A stretch of DNA of 64,000 nt from Granulicella sapmiensis (lineage in GTDB: Bacteria; Acidobacteriota; Terriglobia; Terriglobales; Acidobacteriaceae): positions 124,001-188,000 of the forward strand of contig JAMFSR010000035.1 of NCBI GenBank assembly GCA_026225395.1. Direction: 5' to 3'. Of this stretch, positions 30,231 to 40,705 are shown one piece after another; within the stretch, counting starts at the first letter, position 1, and the number at the start of each line of letters is the position of its first letter. The position numbers and the translations under genes are program-made. Under the pieces are notes generated by a model. It did not search any database. It was not told the DNA's origin and worked only from the letters and a program-made list of their open reading frames with translations.

Positions 30231-30911
30231 ATGAACCTAAGCCGCGCCACTTCGATCCTGGCCATCTCCTTCGCCACCGTCGCTCTACACGCCCAGGCTC
30301 CAAAGGCAATCCTCGACCAGCTCGACGCCGCCAGCAAAACCTTCAAAAACGCCCAGGCGAACGTCCTCTCCGACGTCTACACCCGTTCCATCAAGGCCCA
30401 CGACACCGAACCCGGCAGCCTCTACGTCGAGCGCTCCGGCTCTGCTACCACTATGGGCGCCATTACCTTCGACCCCAGCACCAAAGCCCCCACCAAGATC
30501 ATCGCCGTCAGCGGCGACACCTACCAGCTCTACACCGTCGGCACCAATCAGGACGATGTTCTCAAGGCGACCACCGACCAGGCCAAGTACAACAGTCTCC
30601 TTACACTCGGCTTCGGTGGCAGCGGTTCCGATCTCGCGAGGGCCTGGACCATCAACGACCAGGGCCCCGACACTATCGACGGCGTCAAAACCGAAAAACT
30701 CGACCTCGTCAGCAAAGACCCCAGCGTCAGAAACCTGTTTTCGCACGTCACCATCTGGGTCGACCCCACCCGTGCCGTCTCTCTCAAGCAAATCTTCTTC
30801 GCCCCCAGCGGCGACAACCGCACCGCGACCTACACCAACATCAAGCTGAACTCCTCCATCAACAAGAAGCCCTACGCCATCAGCAGCAAAGCCACCCGCA
30901 TCAACCACTAG
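30231..30911 (+). CDS. LolA-like outer-membrane lipoprotein carrier family protein
   Basis: Signal peptide; pattern ILDQLDAASKTFKNAQANVLSDVYTR...GAITFDPSTKAPTKIIAVSGDTYQLYTV...LFSHVTIWVDPTRAVSLKQIFFAPSGDNRTATYTNIKLN. Confidence 0.65.
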   Translation: MNLSRATSILAISFATVALHAQAPKAILDQLDAASKTFKNAQANVLSDVYTRSIKAHDTEPGSLYVERSGSATTMGAITFDPSTKAPTKIIAVSGDTYQLYTVGTNQDDVLKATTDQAKYNSLLTLGFGGSGSDLARAWTINDQGPDTIDGVKTEKLDLVSKDPSVRNLFSHVTIWVDPTRAVSLKQIFFAPSGDNRTATYTNIKLNSSINKKPYAISSKATRINH

Positions 30912-30942
30912 CCATCAAGCACAATAGCCGGCCATGCAGGCC

Positions 30943-32349
30943 TTACTCCGCGACCTTTGCGCCTCTCTCCGCGCCCTCTGCGTTAAAACTTTTGCCCTTC
31001 CCCACCGCATACCCCGCCAACAAAATCACCACCGGAAAGCACTCCAGCGTATACCGAGGCTCCGAGTTATCGAGCGTCCACAGCAACGCACACCGCAGCA
31101 CCACAAACCCCACCATCCCCGCAGCAATTCCCCACTGTCCGCTCCATGCATCCCGCCGCCACAACCAAAACCCCGCCCAGCCCAGCCCCAGATACACCGC
31201 ATTCCAAACCGCATACCCCAGGCTCAACCACGACTGCCACGGATGCGCGCGAAACCGCCACCAATCCACCGGCACCTTCATATACTCTGTCCGCGGTCGC
31301 AGCCACATATCCGCCAGCTTCAGCGCCGGCAGCACCACGTAATACCTCACCGGATGCTCCGCAATCCGCCGATCAGCCAGCCGCCCAAACGCATCGTCTA
31401 CCGGCTTAGTCGAAGCCCCCACGTCGTTGTAAATCCTGTAAAGCCGCGCCGTCTCAGCCAGCTCCGCATCATTATCGAAGGCCCTCTGCGGCAAATCCCC
31501 CAGCACCACCGGCGACCCGTCATAGTTCCAATACACATCCACCGTCGCCTTGAAATCGATGGCCCAGGTCCGGTACCACTTCTGAAATCCATAAGGATTC
31601 GGCTCTCCCGGGTCATTCGCAAACCGCGGAGCCAGCGGCTGCACCACATGGAACACCCTCCAGTTCCTCACCCCCCAAAGCAGAAACGGCACTGCGATCG
31701 CCACAGCCACGGCAACCACCGGCATCACCCCACGCGACTTCGTCTTCCGCCATCCAACCCACGCCATCACCGGAAGCACTGCCATCACCACCAGCGCCTC
31801 ATCCGGCCGAAGCAGAATCCCATAAGCCAGCGCAAATACCATCGCCACCAGCCACCAACTCCACAGCTTTCCCGCCGACCACCGCTCCAACGCATAAAAC
31901 GCCAGCGCAACGCAAAAAATCGCCCACGTCTCCGCCAGCGGGATTGCCGCATAGTTCGCCAGAAACGGACAGAGCGCCGCCAACCCCAGCGACCACAACC
32001 CCACCCTGCGGCCCATCAACCGCGCCGCCAGTCCGCCGATCAGGCAACACGTCCCCAAATCCACCAACGCCTGCACCCAAAGCACCGGCACAAACTTTCC
32101 CACCCCAAACACCGCAAAACAAACCGCCAAAAATGCCGGATATCCCGGCAGCCGAATCAACGTCGGCCGAATCCTCGTCGCCTCGGTGAATCCGAACACA
32201 TGATGCTGCAACATATTGCCGGCTAGATCCCCATAAAGCAGCGAATCACCCGAGATCCACGGATGCCACTTCACAAAGCCCGTACGCAGCAGCGCTCCCG
32301 CCACCAGCAACAGCGCCGCCGCTCCCCATCTCCTCCACCACTGTGCCAT
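30943..32349 (-). CDS. Membrane glycosyltransferase (GT39-like)
   Basis: Multi-TM protein; WISGDSLLYGDLAGNMLQHHVFG...RLPGYPAFLAVCFAVFG. Confidence 0.75.
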   Translation of the reverse strand: MAQWWRRWGAAALLLVAGALLRTGFVKWHPWISGDSLLYGDLAGNMLQHHVFGFTEATRIRPTLIRLPGYPAFLAVCFAVFGVGKFVPVLWVQALVDLGTCCLIGGLAARLMGRRVGLWSLGLAALCPFLANYAAIPLAETWAIFCVALAFYALERWSAGKLWSWWLVAMVFALAYGILLRPDEALVVMAVLPVMAWVGWRKTKSRGVMPVVAVAVAIAVPFLLWGVRNWRVFHVVQPLAPRFANDPGEPNPYGFQKWYRTWAIDFKATVDVYWNYDGSPVVLGDLPQRAFDNDAELAETARLYRIYNDVGASTKPVDDAFGRLADRRIAEHPVRYYVVLPALKLADMWLRPRTEYMKVPVDWWRFRAHPWQSWLSLGYAVWNAVYLGLGWAGFWLWRRDAWSGQWGIAAGMVGFVVLRCALLWTLDNSEPRYTLECFPVVILLAGYAVGKGKSFNAEGAERGAKVAE

Positions 32350-32458
32350 TTCCTTGCATCATACTGGCCAAAGCGCCATCCCTGCTTGCTCTTGAGAGTC
32401 CAGCGGTTCAGGGACGCACAGCCGACTGTTATACGATTGCGGAGAACCCTTACTAAGA

Positions 32459-35400
32459 ATGAGCAAACAAGTTTTTTTCGACCCGCAACGCAAGCGCTGG
32501 AAGCGGCTCAGGCGTCTCTTTGACTCTTTCGCCGTCTTCGGCGTCGTCGTAGGTGCCATCTTCATCATCGGCCTCATGCGCATCAAGCCCATGAACGGCC
32601 TCGATCTGCGTTCCGCGACCAAGCGCTACCGCGCCCTTTCGAACCCGCCGGTCAATGAACTCACCTCAAAGGAAAAGCTCAACCAGTCAGCCCACCGTCG
32701 CACCGATCTCAAGCCCTCTGACGTCGTCCTCAACCAGAGCGAAGGTCTCCGTGCGGCCTTCTACACCGACGCCGACCCCGCCAGCTACGCCTCCTTCAAG
32801 CAGCACGTCAAGCAGATCGATCTCCTCTTCCCCGAGTGGCTCCACGTCGTCACGCCTGACGGCGCCCTGACCGCCATCAACTCCTCCAACGTCGCCTTCC
32901 GCGTCGTCGAAGGCAACATCGTCCACGGCGTCGACCGCGAAAACAAGATCGCCAAGGTCATCGACTCCGCCCACGAAGACACAGAAATCTTCCCCCTGGT
33001 GAACAACTACTCCGCCACCGACGGCGTCTTCGAAGACTCCATCGGCCAGATGTTCATGAATCCGGCCTCGCGCTCCAACTTCGTCCATCAGGTCGACGCC
33101 TTCCTCGCTGCCAACACCCGTTATCGCGGCCTCACGCTGGACTTCCAGAACATTCCCGCCACGGCCCAGCCGGGCTTCCAGCAGCTCGTCCAGGCCCTCT
33201 ACAATGACTTCCACCCCCGCAACCTGCGCCTCTATATCAACGTCCCCGTCGAAGACCCCGACTTTAACATGACATTTCTCTCGGCCAACTCCGACGGCCT
33301 TATTCTCATGAACTACGACCAACATCAGTCCGGCACCGATCCCGGCGCCGTCGCCGGCCAGGACTGGTTCGCCGATAATATCCGCAATGCCCTCAAGGTC
33401 ATGCCGCGCGAAAAACTCATCTGCTCGGTCGGCAGCTTCGGCTACGACTGGACCACCAGCCTGCCTCCGCCGCCGGCCAAGCTGAAGCGCGGCCAAAAGC
33501 CCCCACCGACGCCAGCACCACAGGTCCTCAACACCGTCTCACTCTCCACGCAGGAAGCCTGGCAATCAGCCTCCGACTCCGAAGCCAAGATCGATCTCGA
33601 CGAAGCCTCGCTGAACCCGCACTTCGCCTACGACGACGAAGATGCCCGCGTCCGCCACGACATCTGGTTCCTCGACGCCGTCACCGTCCTCAACCAGATG
33701 CGCGTCGCCCGCGCTCTCGGCATTCAAACCTTCGCCCTCTGGCGTCTCGGCTCCGAAGACGACTCCCTCTGGAAGATCTGGGACAATCCGCTCCACTCCA
33801 ACCCCACAGCCGTCCTCGCCGCCGTCAGCCCCGGTCAGGACGTCGACACCGAAGGCGACGGCGACATCCTCAAGGTCACTGGCGTGCCCCAGAACGGCCA
33901 TCGCACCATCACGATGGACGATGACAACACCATCCCCCCGCAGTACCTAAGCGTGATCTCCGAGTCCATGGACTCCTATCCGCTGCCCTACCAGCTAACC
34001 CAATACGGCTACCACCCCAAAGAAGTCGCCATCTCCTTCGACGACGGTCCCGACCCCGAGTGGACCCCCAAGATCCTCGACATCCTGAAGCGCTACAACG
34101 TCAAAGCCACCTTCTTCATGATCGGAGAAGTCGCTCAGGATAACGTCGGCGTCATGCAGCGCGTCTACCGCGAAGGACACGAGATCGGCAACCACACCTA
34201 CACCCATCCCGACATCTCCGAAATCTCCGACGGTCAGATTGATCTCCAGCTCAACCTCACCGAAAAGCTCTTCGCCGCCAAGCTCGGCGTCCGCCCCGTC
34301 TACTTCCGTCCGCCCTACTCCATCGATCAGGAGCCCGACACCAACGACCAAGCCGCCCCCGTCGACCGCATCCAGCACAAGCTCGGCTACGTCATCGCCG
34401 GCAATAAGATCGACACCAACGACTGGGATGAGCATCCCCGCAAAACACCGCAGGAGATCATCAAGGATGTCTTCCAGCAGATCAACGACGCCCAGACCAA
34501 GTCCTGGATGCGCGGCTCCATCATCCTTATGCACGATGGCGGCGGCAATCGCCAGCCCACCATCGACGCCCTTCCCCGCCTCATAGAAGCCCTCGAAGCA
34601 CGCGGCTACAAGATCGTCCCCATCCACGAGCTCATCGGCCAGACCCGCGATCAGGTCATGATTCCTCTCACACGGCGGCAGCGCTACCTCGCCGTCTTCG
34701 ATTCGATCACCTTCTTCTTCATCGGCTTCTTCAACCACTTCGTCATCTACGTCTTCTTCGTCGGCGACGTCCTCATGAGTTCGCGCCTCATCATCATCGG
34801 CATCTGCGCCGTCATCGATCGCCTCCGCAAGCGCAAGAACTTCGCCGGCCCGGACTACAACCCCCGCGTCGCTGTCCTCATCCCCGCCTACAACGAAGAA
34901 AAAGTCATCGCCCGCACCATACGCTCCGTGATGATGTCGAACTACAAGAACATCCGCATCATCGTCATCGACGACGGCTCCTCCGACAACACCTACAAGG
35001 TCGCCACCGAGACCTACGCTAAGGACATCGCCGAAGGCCGCCTCACCGTCCTCACCAAACCCAACGGCGGCAAGGCCGAAGCCCTCAACTACGCCCTCGC
35101 CTCCACCGACGAAGAAGTCTACGTCGGCATCGACGCCGACGGTGTCATCGCTCACGACGCCATCACGCGCCTCGTCACCCACTTCGCCAACCCGCAGATC
35201 GGCGCTGTCGCAGGCAACGCCAAGGTCGGCAACCGCGTCAACCTCTGGACCCGCTGGCAGGCCCTCGAATACATCACCAGCCAGAACTTCGAGCGCCGCG
35301 CTCTTGACCTGTTCAATGTCGTCATGGTCGTCCCCGGCGCCATCGGCGCCTGGCGCACCTCAGCCGTCAAAGCCGGCGGCCTCTACGCCGTAGACACTGT

Positions 35401-36010
35401 AGCCGAAGACGCCGACCTCACCATGAACCTGCTCGAGCAGGGCTACTACGTCATCTACGAAGACCAGGCCCTCGCCTTCACCGAAGCTCCTATCAACGCC
35501 AACGGTCTCGCCCGCCAGCGCTTCCGCTGGTCCTTCGGCATCCTGCAGGCCATCTACAAACACAAAGGCGCCATCACTCACCGCCGCGCCATGGGCCTCT
35601 TCGCCCTGCCCAACATCCTCATCTTCCAGATCCTTTTGCCGCTGGTCTCCCCACTCATCGACCTCATGTTCGTCGCCGGCGTCATCCACTACTTCATCGA
35701 CAAGCACTTCCACCCCGAAACCACCAATACCGCCGACTTCTACAAGCTCCTCATCTTCTTCCTCACATTCCTTCTCATCGACTTCGCCGCTTCCGGCCTC
35801 GCCTTCCTGCTCGAACGCAAACATCCCGCCAGCCGCGGCGACGCCTGGCTCCTGTTCCACATCTGGATCCAGCGCTTCACCTACCGCCAGCTCTTCTCCT
35901 GGGTCCTGCTCAAAACAATCAAGCGCGCCATCGACGGCAAGCCCTTCAACTGGGACAAACTCGAACGCACCGGTGAGATGTCCAAGTCTACCGAAAGCTC
36001 TACAATCTAA
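32459..36010 (+). CDS. GH18-like / polysaccharide deacetylase (NodB) / GT2 glycosyltransferase fusion, membrane protein
   Basis: 1183 aa: DGLILMNYDQHQSGTDPGAVAGQDWF (GH18-like barrel); EVAISFDDGPDPEWTPKILDIL, GHEIGNHTYTHPD, RPPYSID (NodB); VLIPAYNEEKVIARTIRSVMMSNYKNIRIIVIDDGSSDNT, QRFRWSFGILQ (processive GT2). Confidence 0.92.
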   Translation: MSKQVFFDPQRKRWKRLRRLFDSFAVFGVVVGAIFIIGLMRIKPMNGLDLRSATKRYRALSNPPVNELTSKEKLNQSAHRRTDLKPSDVVLNQSEGLRAAFYTDADPASYASFKQHVKQIDLLFPEWLHVVTPDGALTAINSSNVAFRVVEGNIVHGVDRENKIAKVIDSAHEDTEIFPLVNNYSATDGVFEDSIGQMFMNPASRSNFVHQVDAFLAANTRYRGLTLDFQNIPATAQPGFQQLVQALYNDFHPRNLRLYINVPVEDPDFNMTFLSANSDGLILMNYDQHQSGTDPGAVAGQDWFADNIRNALKVMPREKLICSVGSFGYDWTTSLPPPPAKLKRGQKPPPTPAPQVLNTVSLSTQEAWQSASDSEAKIDLDEASLNPHFAYDDEDARVRHDIWFLDAVTVLNQMRVARALGIQTFALWRLGSEDDSLWKIWDNPLHSNPTAVLAAVSPGQDVDTEGDGDILKVTGVPQNGHRTITMDDDNTIPPQYLSVISESMDSYPLPYQLTQYGYHPKEVAISFDDGPDPEWTPKILDILKRYNVKATFFMIGEVAQDNVGVMQRVYREGHEIGNHTYTHPDISEISDGQIDLQLNLTEKLFAAKLGVRPVYFRPPYSIDQEPDTNDQAAPVDRIQHKLGYVIAGNKIDTNDWDEHPRKTPQEIIKDVFQQINDAQTKSWMRGSIILMHDGGGNRQPTIDALPRLIEALEARGYKIVPIHELIGQTRDQVMIPLTRRQRYLAVFDSITFFFIGFFNHFVIYVFFVGDVLMSSRLIIIGICAVIDRLRKRKNFAGPDYNPRVAVLIPAYNEEKVIARTIRSVMMSNYKNIRIIVIDDGSSDNTYKVATETYAKDIAEGRLTVLTKPNGGKAEALNYALASTDEEVYVGIDADGVIAHDAITRLVTHFANPQIGAVAGNAKVGNRVNLWTRWQALEYITSQNFERRALDLFNVVMVVPGAIGAWRTSAVKAGGLYAVDTVAEDADLTMNLLEQGYYVIYEDQALAFTEAPINANGLARQRFRWSFGILQAIYKHKGAITHRRAMGLFALPNILIFQILLPLVSPLIDLMFVAGVIHYFIDKHFHPETTNTADFYKLLIFFLTFLLIDFAASGLAFLLERKHPASRGDAWLLFHIWIQRFTYRQLFSWVLLKTIKRAIDGKPFNWDKLERTGEMSKSTESSTI

Positions 36011-36064
36011 CCCTTAGTCTCACTCCTCGTTCCTTCAGCCCTCATCCCTCGACAGACCCCGCCT

Positions 36065-38338
36065 CTACGGCGCGGTCCCCACCCCGCAACCCCGATACGA
36101 AGCATCGCTCATCGAAGGCGGCGGAACCTCCTTACCCCACCCCGACGGCGCCGACCCCATCGTAAACACCAGCGTCGCCCCATCCTTGATCTCTCCATGC
36201 CGGAACCACGAGTTCTCGAGCGGCCGTCCATTGAGCGTCGCCGACTGCACATACCGGTTCAGCCCCGCCCCATCCAGGTTCTTCGCCACGATCCGCAGCG
36301 TCTTTCCATTGCCCAGCACTAACGAAGCATCCGGAAGACTCGGCGTGCTGATCAGATAAACATCCTGCCCCGCCACCGGATAAATCCCCAGCGTCTGAAA
36401 GATCAGCCAGCTAGACATCGCTCCCGAATCATCGTTGCCCGGAATCCCCGCGCGACTATCCGTGAACGCCTTCTCCAGCAACAAATGCACAATGTCCGCG
36501 CTCTTATCCGGTCGTCCCGCATAGTTATAAAGCACCGGCATCAGAAACCCCGGCTCATTGGTCACATCGAAGTGTCCGCGCGAAAAGATAAAGTCCATCC
36601 GGTTATCAAACATCTCGCGCCCACCCGCCATCTCAATCAACTTCTTCATATCCTGCGGCGCATACAGCGAGTACGTCCAGATATCGCCCTCATACATAAA
36701 ATCCGGCCACGTCCCACGCACCGTCAGATAAGGCGCAGCCCAGGTTCCATCCGGATTTCGCGGACGCAGAAACCCTTTGAATCCCAGCGCCGTCATGTCC
36801 TTGTCCCACAGGTTCTCAAAGTTATGCGTCCGCCCCGCATACAAAGCCGTTTCCTTCGTCTTCCCTAACCCACAAGCCAGTTCCGAGATCGCGAAGTCGT
36901 CATACGCATACTCCACCGTCCGCGAACCCGACCGCTCGTCCGCCAGCGTGACATACCCGCGCTCGTTATAGTCCTTCAGCCCACCGCGGCCTTCCTTCTG
37001 CGCATCCGCCGGAGGCACCGTCGTATCCTTCACCATCGCCTCAAACGCCGTCTCGTAATCGATCCCCTTCAACCCCTTGATATACGCATCGGCCACCACC
37101 ACATTCGCATTCGACCCACCCTGCGTCCGCCCATTGTCATTGCCGCTCCGCGCATCCGGCATGTATCCCGTATGACGATAGATATCCACCAGCGACCGGA
37201 TGATATCCCTCTGCCGGTCCGGCGAAATCAGCGTCAACAGCGGACTCGAGCTCCGGTACGTATCCCAGATCGCATAGTAATCATCGTAGTAAGGCTCGCT
37301 CGAAACCCACCCCGGATTTTCCCCCGTCCTGTCCGTCGGCATCAGCATGATGTGATACATCGCCGTATAAAGCTGTCGACGCTGCGAATCCGTCTCCCCA
37401 CTCAGCTTCAGCTTCCCAAGCTCCGCATTCCATAGCCCCACCGTAGCCGCATGCACCCGCTCAAAGTCCCACCCCGGAACCTCTTCGGAAACATTCGCCT
37501 TAGCCTGCTTCGCACTAAGAAACGAAATCCCCACCTTCACCTGCACCACCTGCTTCGCATGCGTCTTGAAGTCGAAGGTCGCCCCGATCGGCACATTGCC
37601 CGCTACCACCGCATCCTTCGCATTCGACAACGCACTCCCGGTCCACGTCCGCGTAGAATCCGCCGGCATATCCATGTCGAAGTAGTAATAAACCCTGTAC
37701 TCACCACCCTTATTCCATCCACCCGTAAACCGAGCCACGCCCTCCGCCTCATGCAACGACGTCACATGCAACTCCGCCCCCAAAAACTTCTGGCTCTCTA
37801 CACCCGTACCCAACCCAAGCGCATGCGCCACATTCAGCGTCACATGCGCCTGATCGCTCGCCGGAAACGTATACCGATGCACCCCCACCCGCCGGCTGCT
37901 CGTGATCTCAGCCTTCACACCATACCGCGTCAACTCCGCCGAGTAATACCCAACCTTCGCTACCTCATCGGTCCGCGGCGTCTTGATGTCGTTGATGTCC
38001 AGCGCACCCGTCACCGGAGCCACCAGGATGTTCCCATACTTCCCCTGCGCCCCACTCAGGTGCAAATGCGAAAATCCCAGGATCACCCCGTGGCTCGAGT
38101 ACCCAAACCCCGAAGCCTTGCCATCGAACGTCTCCATATCGGGCCCGACCTTCACCAGTCCAAACGGAACCGCCGACCCCACAAATGTATTCCCACCCCA
38201 GTCCACGCCAATAAAGGGATCGACATTGTGCGTGTAGTCGACCGCCTTCACCTTCTGCGCAGCACCATATACCGCAATCGCAGAAAGACCAAAAACAGCC
38301 GCCAATAAACGCACACGAGAAGCACGATACAAAGTCAT
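36065..38338 (-). CDS. Glycoside hydrolase family 92 (alpha-mannosidase type), secreted
   Basis: VDYTHNVDPFIGVDWGGNTFVGSAVPFGLVKVGPDM; GNDDSGAMSSWLIFQTLGIYPVAGQDVYLISTP; start MTLYRASRV at 38338. Confidence 0.92.
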   Translation of the reverse strand: MTLYRASRVRLLAAVFGLSAIAVYGAAQKVKAVDYTHNVDPFIGVDWGGNTFVGSAVPFGLVKVGPDMETFDGKASGFGYSSHGVILGFSHLHLSGAQGKYGNILVAPVTGALDINDIKTPRTDEVAKVGYYSAELTRYGVKAEITSSRRVGVHRYTFPASDQAHVTLNVAHALGLGTGVESQKFLGAELHVTSLHEAEGVARFTGGWNKGGEYRVYYYFDMDMPADSTRTWTGSALSNAKDAVVAGNVPIGATFDFKTHAKQVVQVKVGISFLSAKQAKANVSEEVPGWDFERVHAATVGLWNAELGKLKLSGETDSQRRQLYTAMYHIMLMPTDRTGENPGWVSSEPYYDDYYAIWDTYRSSSPLLTLISPDRQRDIIRSLVDIYRHTGYMPDARSGNDNGRTQGGSNANVVVADAYIKGLKGIDYETAFEAMVKDTTVPPADAQKEGRGGLKDYNERGYVTLADERSGSRTVEYAYDDFAISELACGLGKTKETALYAGRTHNFENLWDKDMTALGFKGFLRPRNPDGTWAAPYLTVRGTWPDFMYEGDIWTYSLYAPQDMKKLIEMAGGREMFDNRMDFIFSRGHFDVTNEPGFLMPVLYNYAGRPDKSADIVHLLLEKAFTDSRAGIPGNDDSGAMSSWLIFQTLGIYPVAGQDVYLISTPSLPDASLVLGNGKTLRIVAKNLDGAGLNRYVQSATLNGRPLENSWFRHGEIKDGATLVFTMGSAPSGWGKEVPPPSMSDASYRGCGVGTAP

Positions 38339-38426
38339 GAGGCAGTCTCCGCGGAGCGCACACAACGCCACCCCGCTCAAGACTGCCTCACCGCAAGCCT
38401 CACGCGCAAGCGCAAGCCGCGAATCT

Positions 38427-38981
38427 TCACATCCCAATCATCTTCAGCACGCCTTCTGTCGTCTCCACTTCTCCCAATTTCGGAAAGCTCCGCGAAATGC
38501 AATTCTCATGGATCTCCGCGCTCATATCCGCCATCGCATCCGATACGAACACCACGTTGTACCCCAGATCGAACGCACTCCGCGCCGTCGACTCCACGCC
38601 ACTCCCCGTAGCCACACCCACCATCACCACCTGCGTCACGCCGCGCTTCTTCAACTCCTCATCCAGCTTCGTCCCCAGGAAAGCGCCCACCCTCTGCTTC
38701 GTGATCAACACATCATCAGGCTGCTGCTCCAAATCCGGTATCAAATCCGCCCAGTCCTTCGGCAACTCACCGCTCATGCGCATCGGCGCATTGGTCCGGC
38801 CAGGCGCCCGGCCAGATACATTCACCAGGACCACGGTCTTACCAGCCTCGCGAAACGCCTTCACCAGCTTCACGCCCCGATCCACCACCTCAGGGAGTCC
38901 AGCCACTGGCAGCCCAACGATCCCCTTCTGTAAATCAATCACAACCAGCGCAACCTTCTCATCGATCTGTGTCAACGGCAT
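38427..38981 (-). CDS. Isochorismatase-family cysteine hydrolase
   Basis: MPLTQIDEKVALVVIDLQKGIVGLP...GVTQVVMVGVATGSGVESTARSAFDLGYNVVFVSDAMAD. Confidence 0.85.
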   Translation of the reverse strand: MPLTQIDEKVALVVIDLQKGIVGLPVAGLPEVVDRGVKLVKAFREAGKTVVLVNVSGRAPGRTNAPMRMSGELPKDWADLIPDLEQQPDDVLITKQRVGAFLGTKLDEELKKRGVTQVVMVGVATGSGVESTARSAFDLGYNVVFVSDAMADMSAEIHENCISRSFPKLGEVETTEGVLKMIGM

Positions 38982-39014
38982 CTTACGTTTCCTTTCCACT
39001 ACCTGATATCGTCC

Positions 39015-39053
39015 GTCATCCTGAGCGAAACGCAGCGAAGTCGAAGGACCCGC
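39015..39053. repeat. Dispersed intergenic repeat, copy 2 (GTCATCCTGAGCGAAACGCAGCGAAGTCGAAGGACCCGC)
   Basis: Similar to copies at 30121 and 41240. Confidence 0.7.
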
Positions 39054-39099
39054 CACGGCGTTCGTCTTCGCATACTGCCCGTAAGTTTCAACCACCAAC

Positions 39100-39405
39100 T
39101 CACACCGCGTGCTTATGCTGAAAGTTCACACTCGACAAAACCGCAAGCACTGCGAAGCCCACAAAGAAGGTCAACATCAACCCATGCGAGCTCATCGGCT
39201 GTGACACATGCCAAAGCACATGCCCCACCAACAGGTTGAACAGTCCCCAAACCACATTCACAGGCGCAGACGAAAGCCCCTTACCCGGTGGTTTCGAAAA
39301 CGGCGTAGGAAACTTGTCCCCGCAAACGCCCTTTACAAAATGCGGAATCGCATTCAACAAAAACGCACCGGCAAACAACGCACCAACATAGTGTCCCCAG
39401 CTCAT
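39100..39405 (-). CDS. Small multi-TM hypothetical protein
   Basis: MSWGHYVGALFAGAFLLNAIPHFVKGVCGDKFPTPFSKPPGKGLSSAPVNVVWGLFNLLVGHVLW. Confidence 0.75.
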   Translation of the reverse strand: MSWGHYVGALFAGAFLLNAIPHFVKGVCGDKFPTPFSKPPGKGLSSAPVNVVWGLFNLLVGHVLWHVSQPMSSHGLMLTFFVGFAVLAVLSSVNFQHKHAV

Positions 39406-39439
39406 AGCACTCTCCTTTGAAACTCTCTTGACGTTCGAC

Positions 39440-40705
39440 CTAAGCCCGCTGCATCAACCCCATCGCTTCATACACCGGACGCATACTCGCCCGCACGCCC
39501 GGCAGCTTCACGCTGAACCACACCGCTGCGACTAAGCAGCACGCCCCCGTAAACATCACTGTCCGCGGTGCTCCAAACAGATGCGCCAGCACACCCGCCA
39601 GCAAGCTCCCGAACGGAGCCGCTCCAAAGAACGCCATCGTGTAGTAGCTCATCACCCGCGCGCGCATACCCTCCGTCACCAGCGACTGAATGATCGTGTT
39701 GCTCGCACTCGCCGCCTGCAGCATTCCAAACCCGACCAACATCATCAGCAGGATGGACAACCAAAGCACGTGCGAAAACCCAAACAAAATCAACGCCACA
39801 CCCAGCAGCGCCACCGACACCTGCACCATCCGCGTCAACCCCAGCACCGTCTTCCGCAACGCCAGCGACATCGCCGAGATCACCGCTCCCACTCCCGATG
39901 CCCCCGTCAACCACCCCAGCGTATGCGCCCCGCCATGCAGCACACTACCCGCAAACACCGGCAGCAACACCATCCACGAGTACCCCATCAAGCTCACCAC
40001 CGAGAACAGCATCAGGATCGTCCGCACCGGTTGGAACCCGCGCACATAATCCCATCCCTCGCGCATCTGCACCAGCATGCTCGCCTTCACACGCTTCGCA
40101 TCCAGCGGTTTAATCCGCATCATCTCCAGCGACGCAATCACCGCAAAGTAACTCAAGCCATCCACAAGAAAGCACCAGCCCTCACCGAACCGCGCCACCA
40201 CCAGCCCCGCCACCGCTGGCCCCACCAGCCGCGCTCCATTCGCCATCGACGAGTTCAGCGCGATCGCATTGCTCAGGTCTTCCTTGTCCTCCACCATCTG
40301 CACCAGGAACGACTGCCTCCCCGGCATATCGAACGCATTGATCACACCCTGCATCGCCGTCAGCGCAATAATCTCCCACAGCGTAATCACGTGCATCAGC
40401 GTCAGCACCGCCAGCGCCAGTGACTGCACAGCCCCGCCAAACTGCGTCCACACCAGCATCCTGCGCCGCTCCCAGCGCTCCACCCATACGCCCGCAAACG
40501 GCCCCAGCAGGAACGAAACAATCTGTCCCGAAAAACTCACCACACCCAGTAACAGCGCCGAGTGCGTCATCCGATACACCAGCCAGCTCGTCGCCAGCCT
40601 CGTCATCCAAGTACCCATGACGGAGATGCTCTGCCCCGCAAAAAACAGCTTGAAGTTCCGGTGCCTCAGCGACCGCCATGCATGAGAGATCGAAGGCTTC
40701 GTCAT
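39440..40705 (-). CDS. MFS transporter (EntS/TetA-like efflux type)
   Basis: SLRHRNFKLFFAGQSISVMGTWMTRLATSWLVYRMTHSALLLGVVSFSGQIVSFLLGPFAGVWVERWERRRML. Confidence 0.9.
   Translation of the reverse strand: MTKPSISHAWRSLRHRNFKLFFAGQSISVMGTWMTRLATSWLVYRMTHSALLLGVVSFSGQIVSFLLGPFAGVWVERWERRRMLVWTQFGGAVQSLALAVLTLMHVITLWEIIALTAMQGVINAFDMPGRQSFLVQMVEDKEDLSNAIALNSSMANGARLVGPAVAGLVVARFGEGWCFLVDGLSYFAVIASLEMMRIKPLDAKRVKASMLVQMREGWDYVRGFQPVRTILMLFSVVSLMGYSWMVLLPVFAGSVLHGGAHTLGWLTGASGVGAVISAMSLALRKTVLGLTRMVQVSVALLGVALILFGFSHVLWLSILLMMLVGFGMLQAASASNTIIQSLVTEGMRARVMSYYTMAFFGAAPFGSLLAGVLAHLFGAPRTVMFTGACCLVAAVWFSVKLPGVRASMRPVYEAMGLMQRA

Noticed and set aside
30934-32226. 430-aa Pro/His/Arg-rich ORF antisense to the GT39-like gene
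   Set aside because: Shadow ORF; the opposite strand encodes a coherent multi-TM protein.
33995-35182. 395-aa ORF antisense to the 1183-aa fusion gene
   Set aside because: Asp/Gly/Val-rich shadow ORF inside a well-supported coding region.
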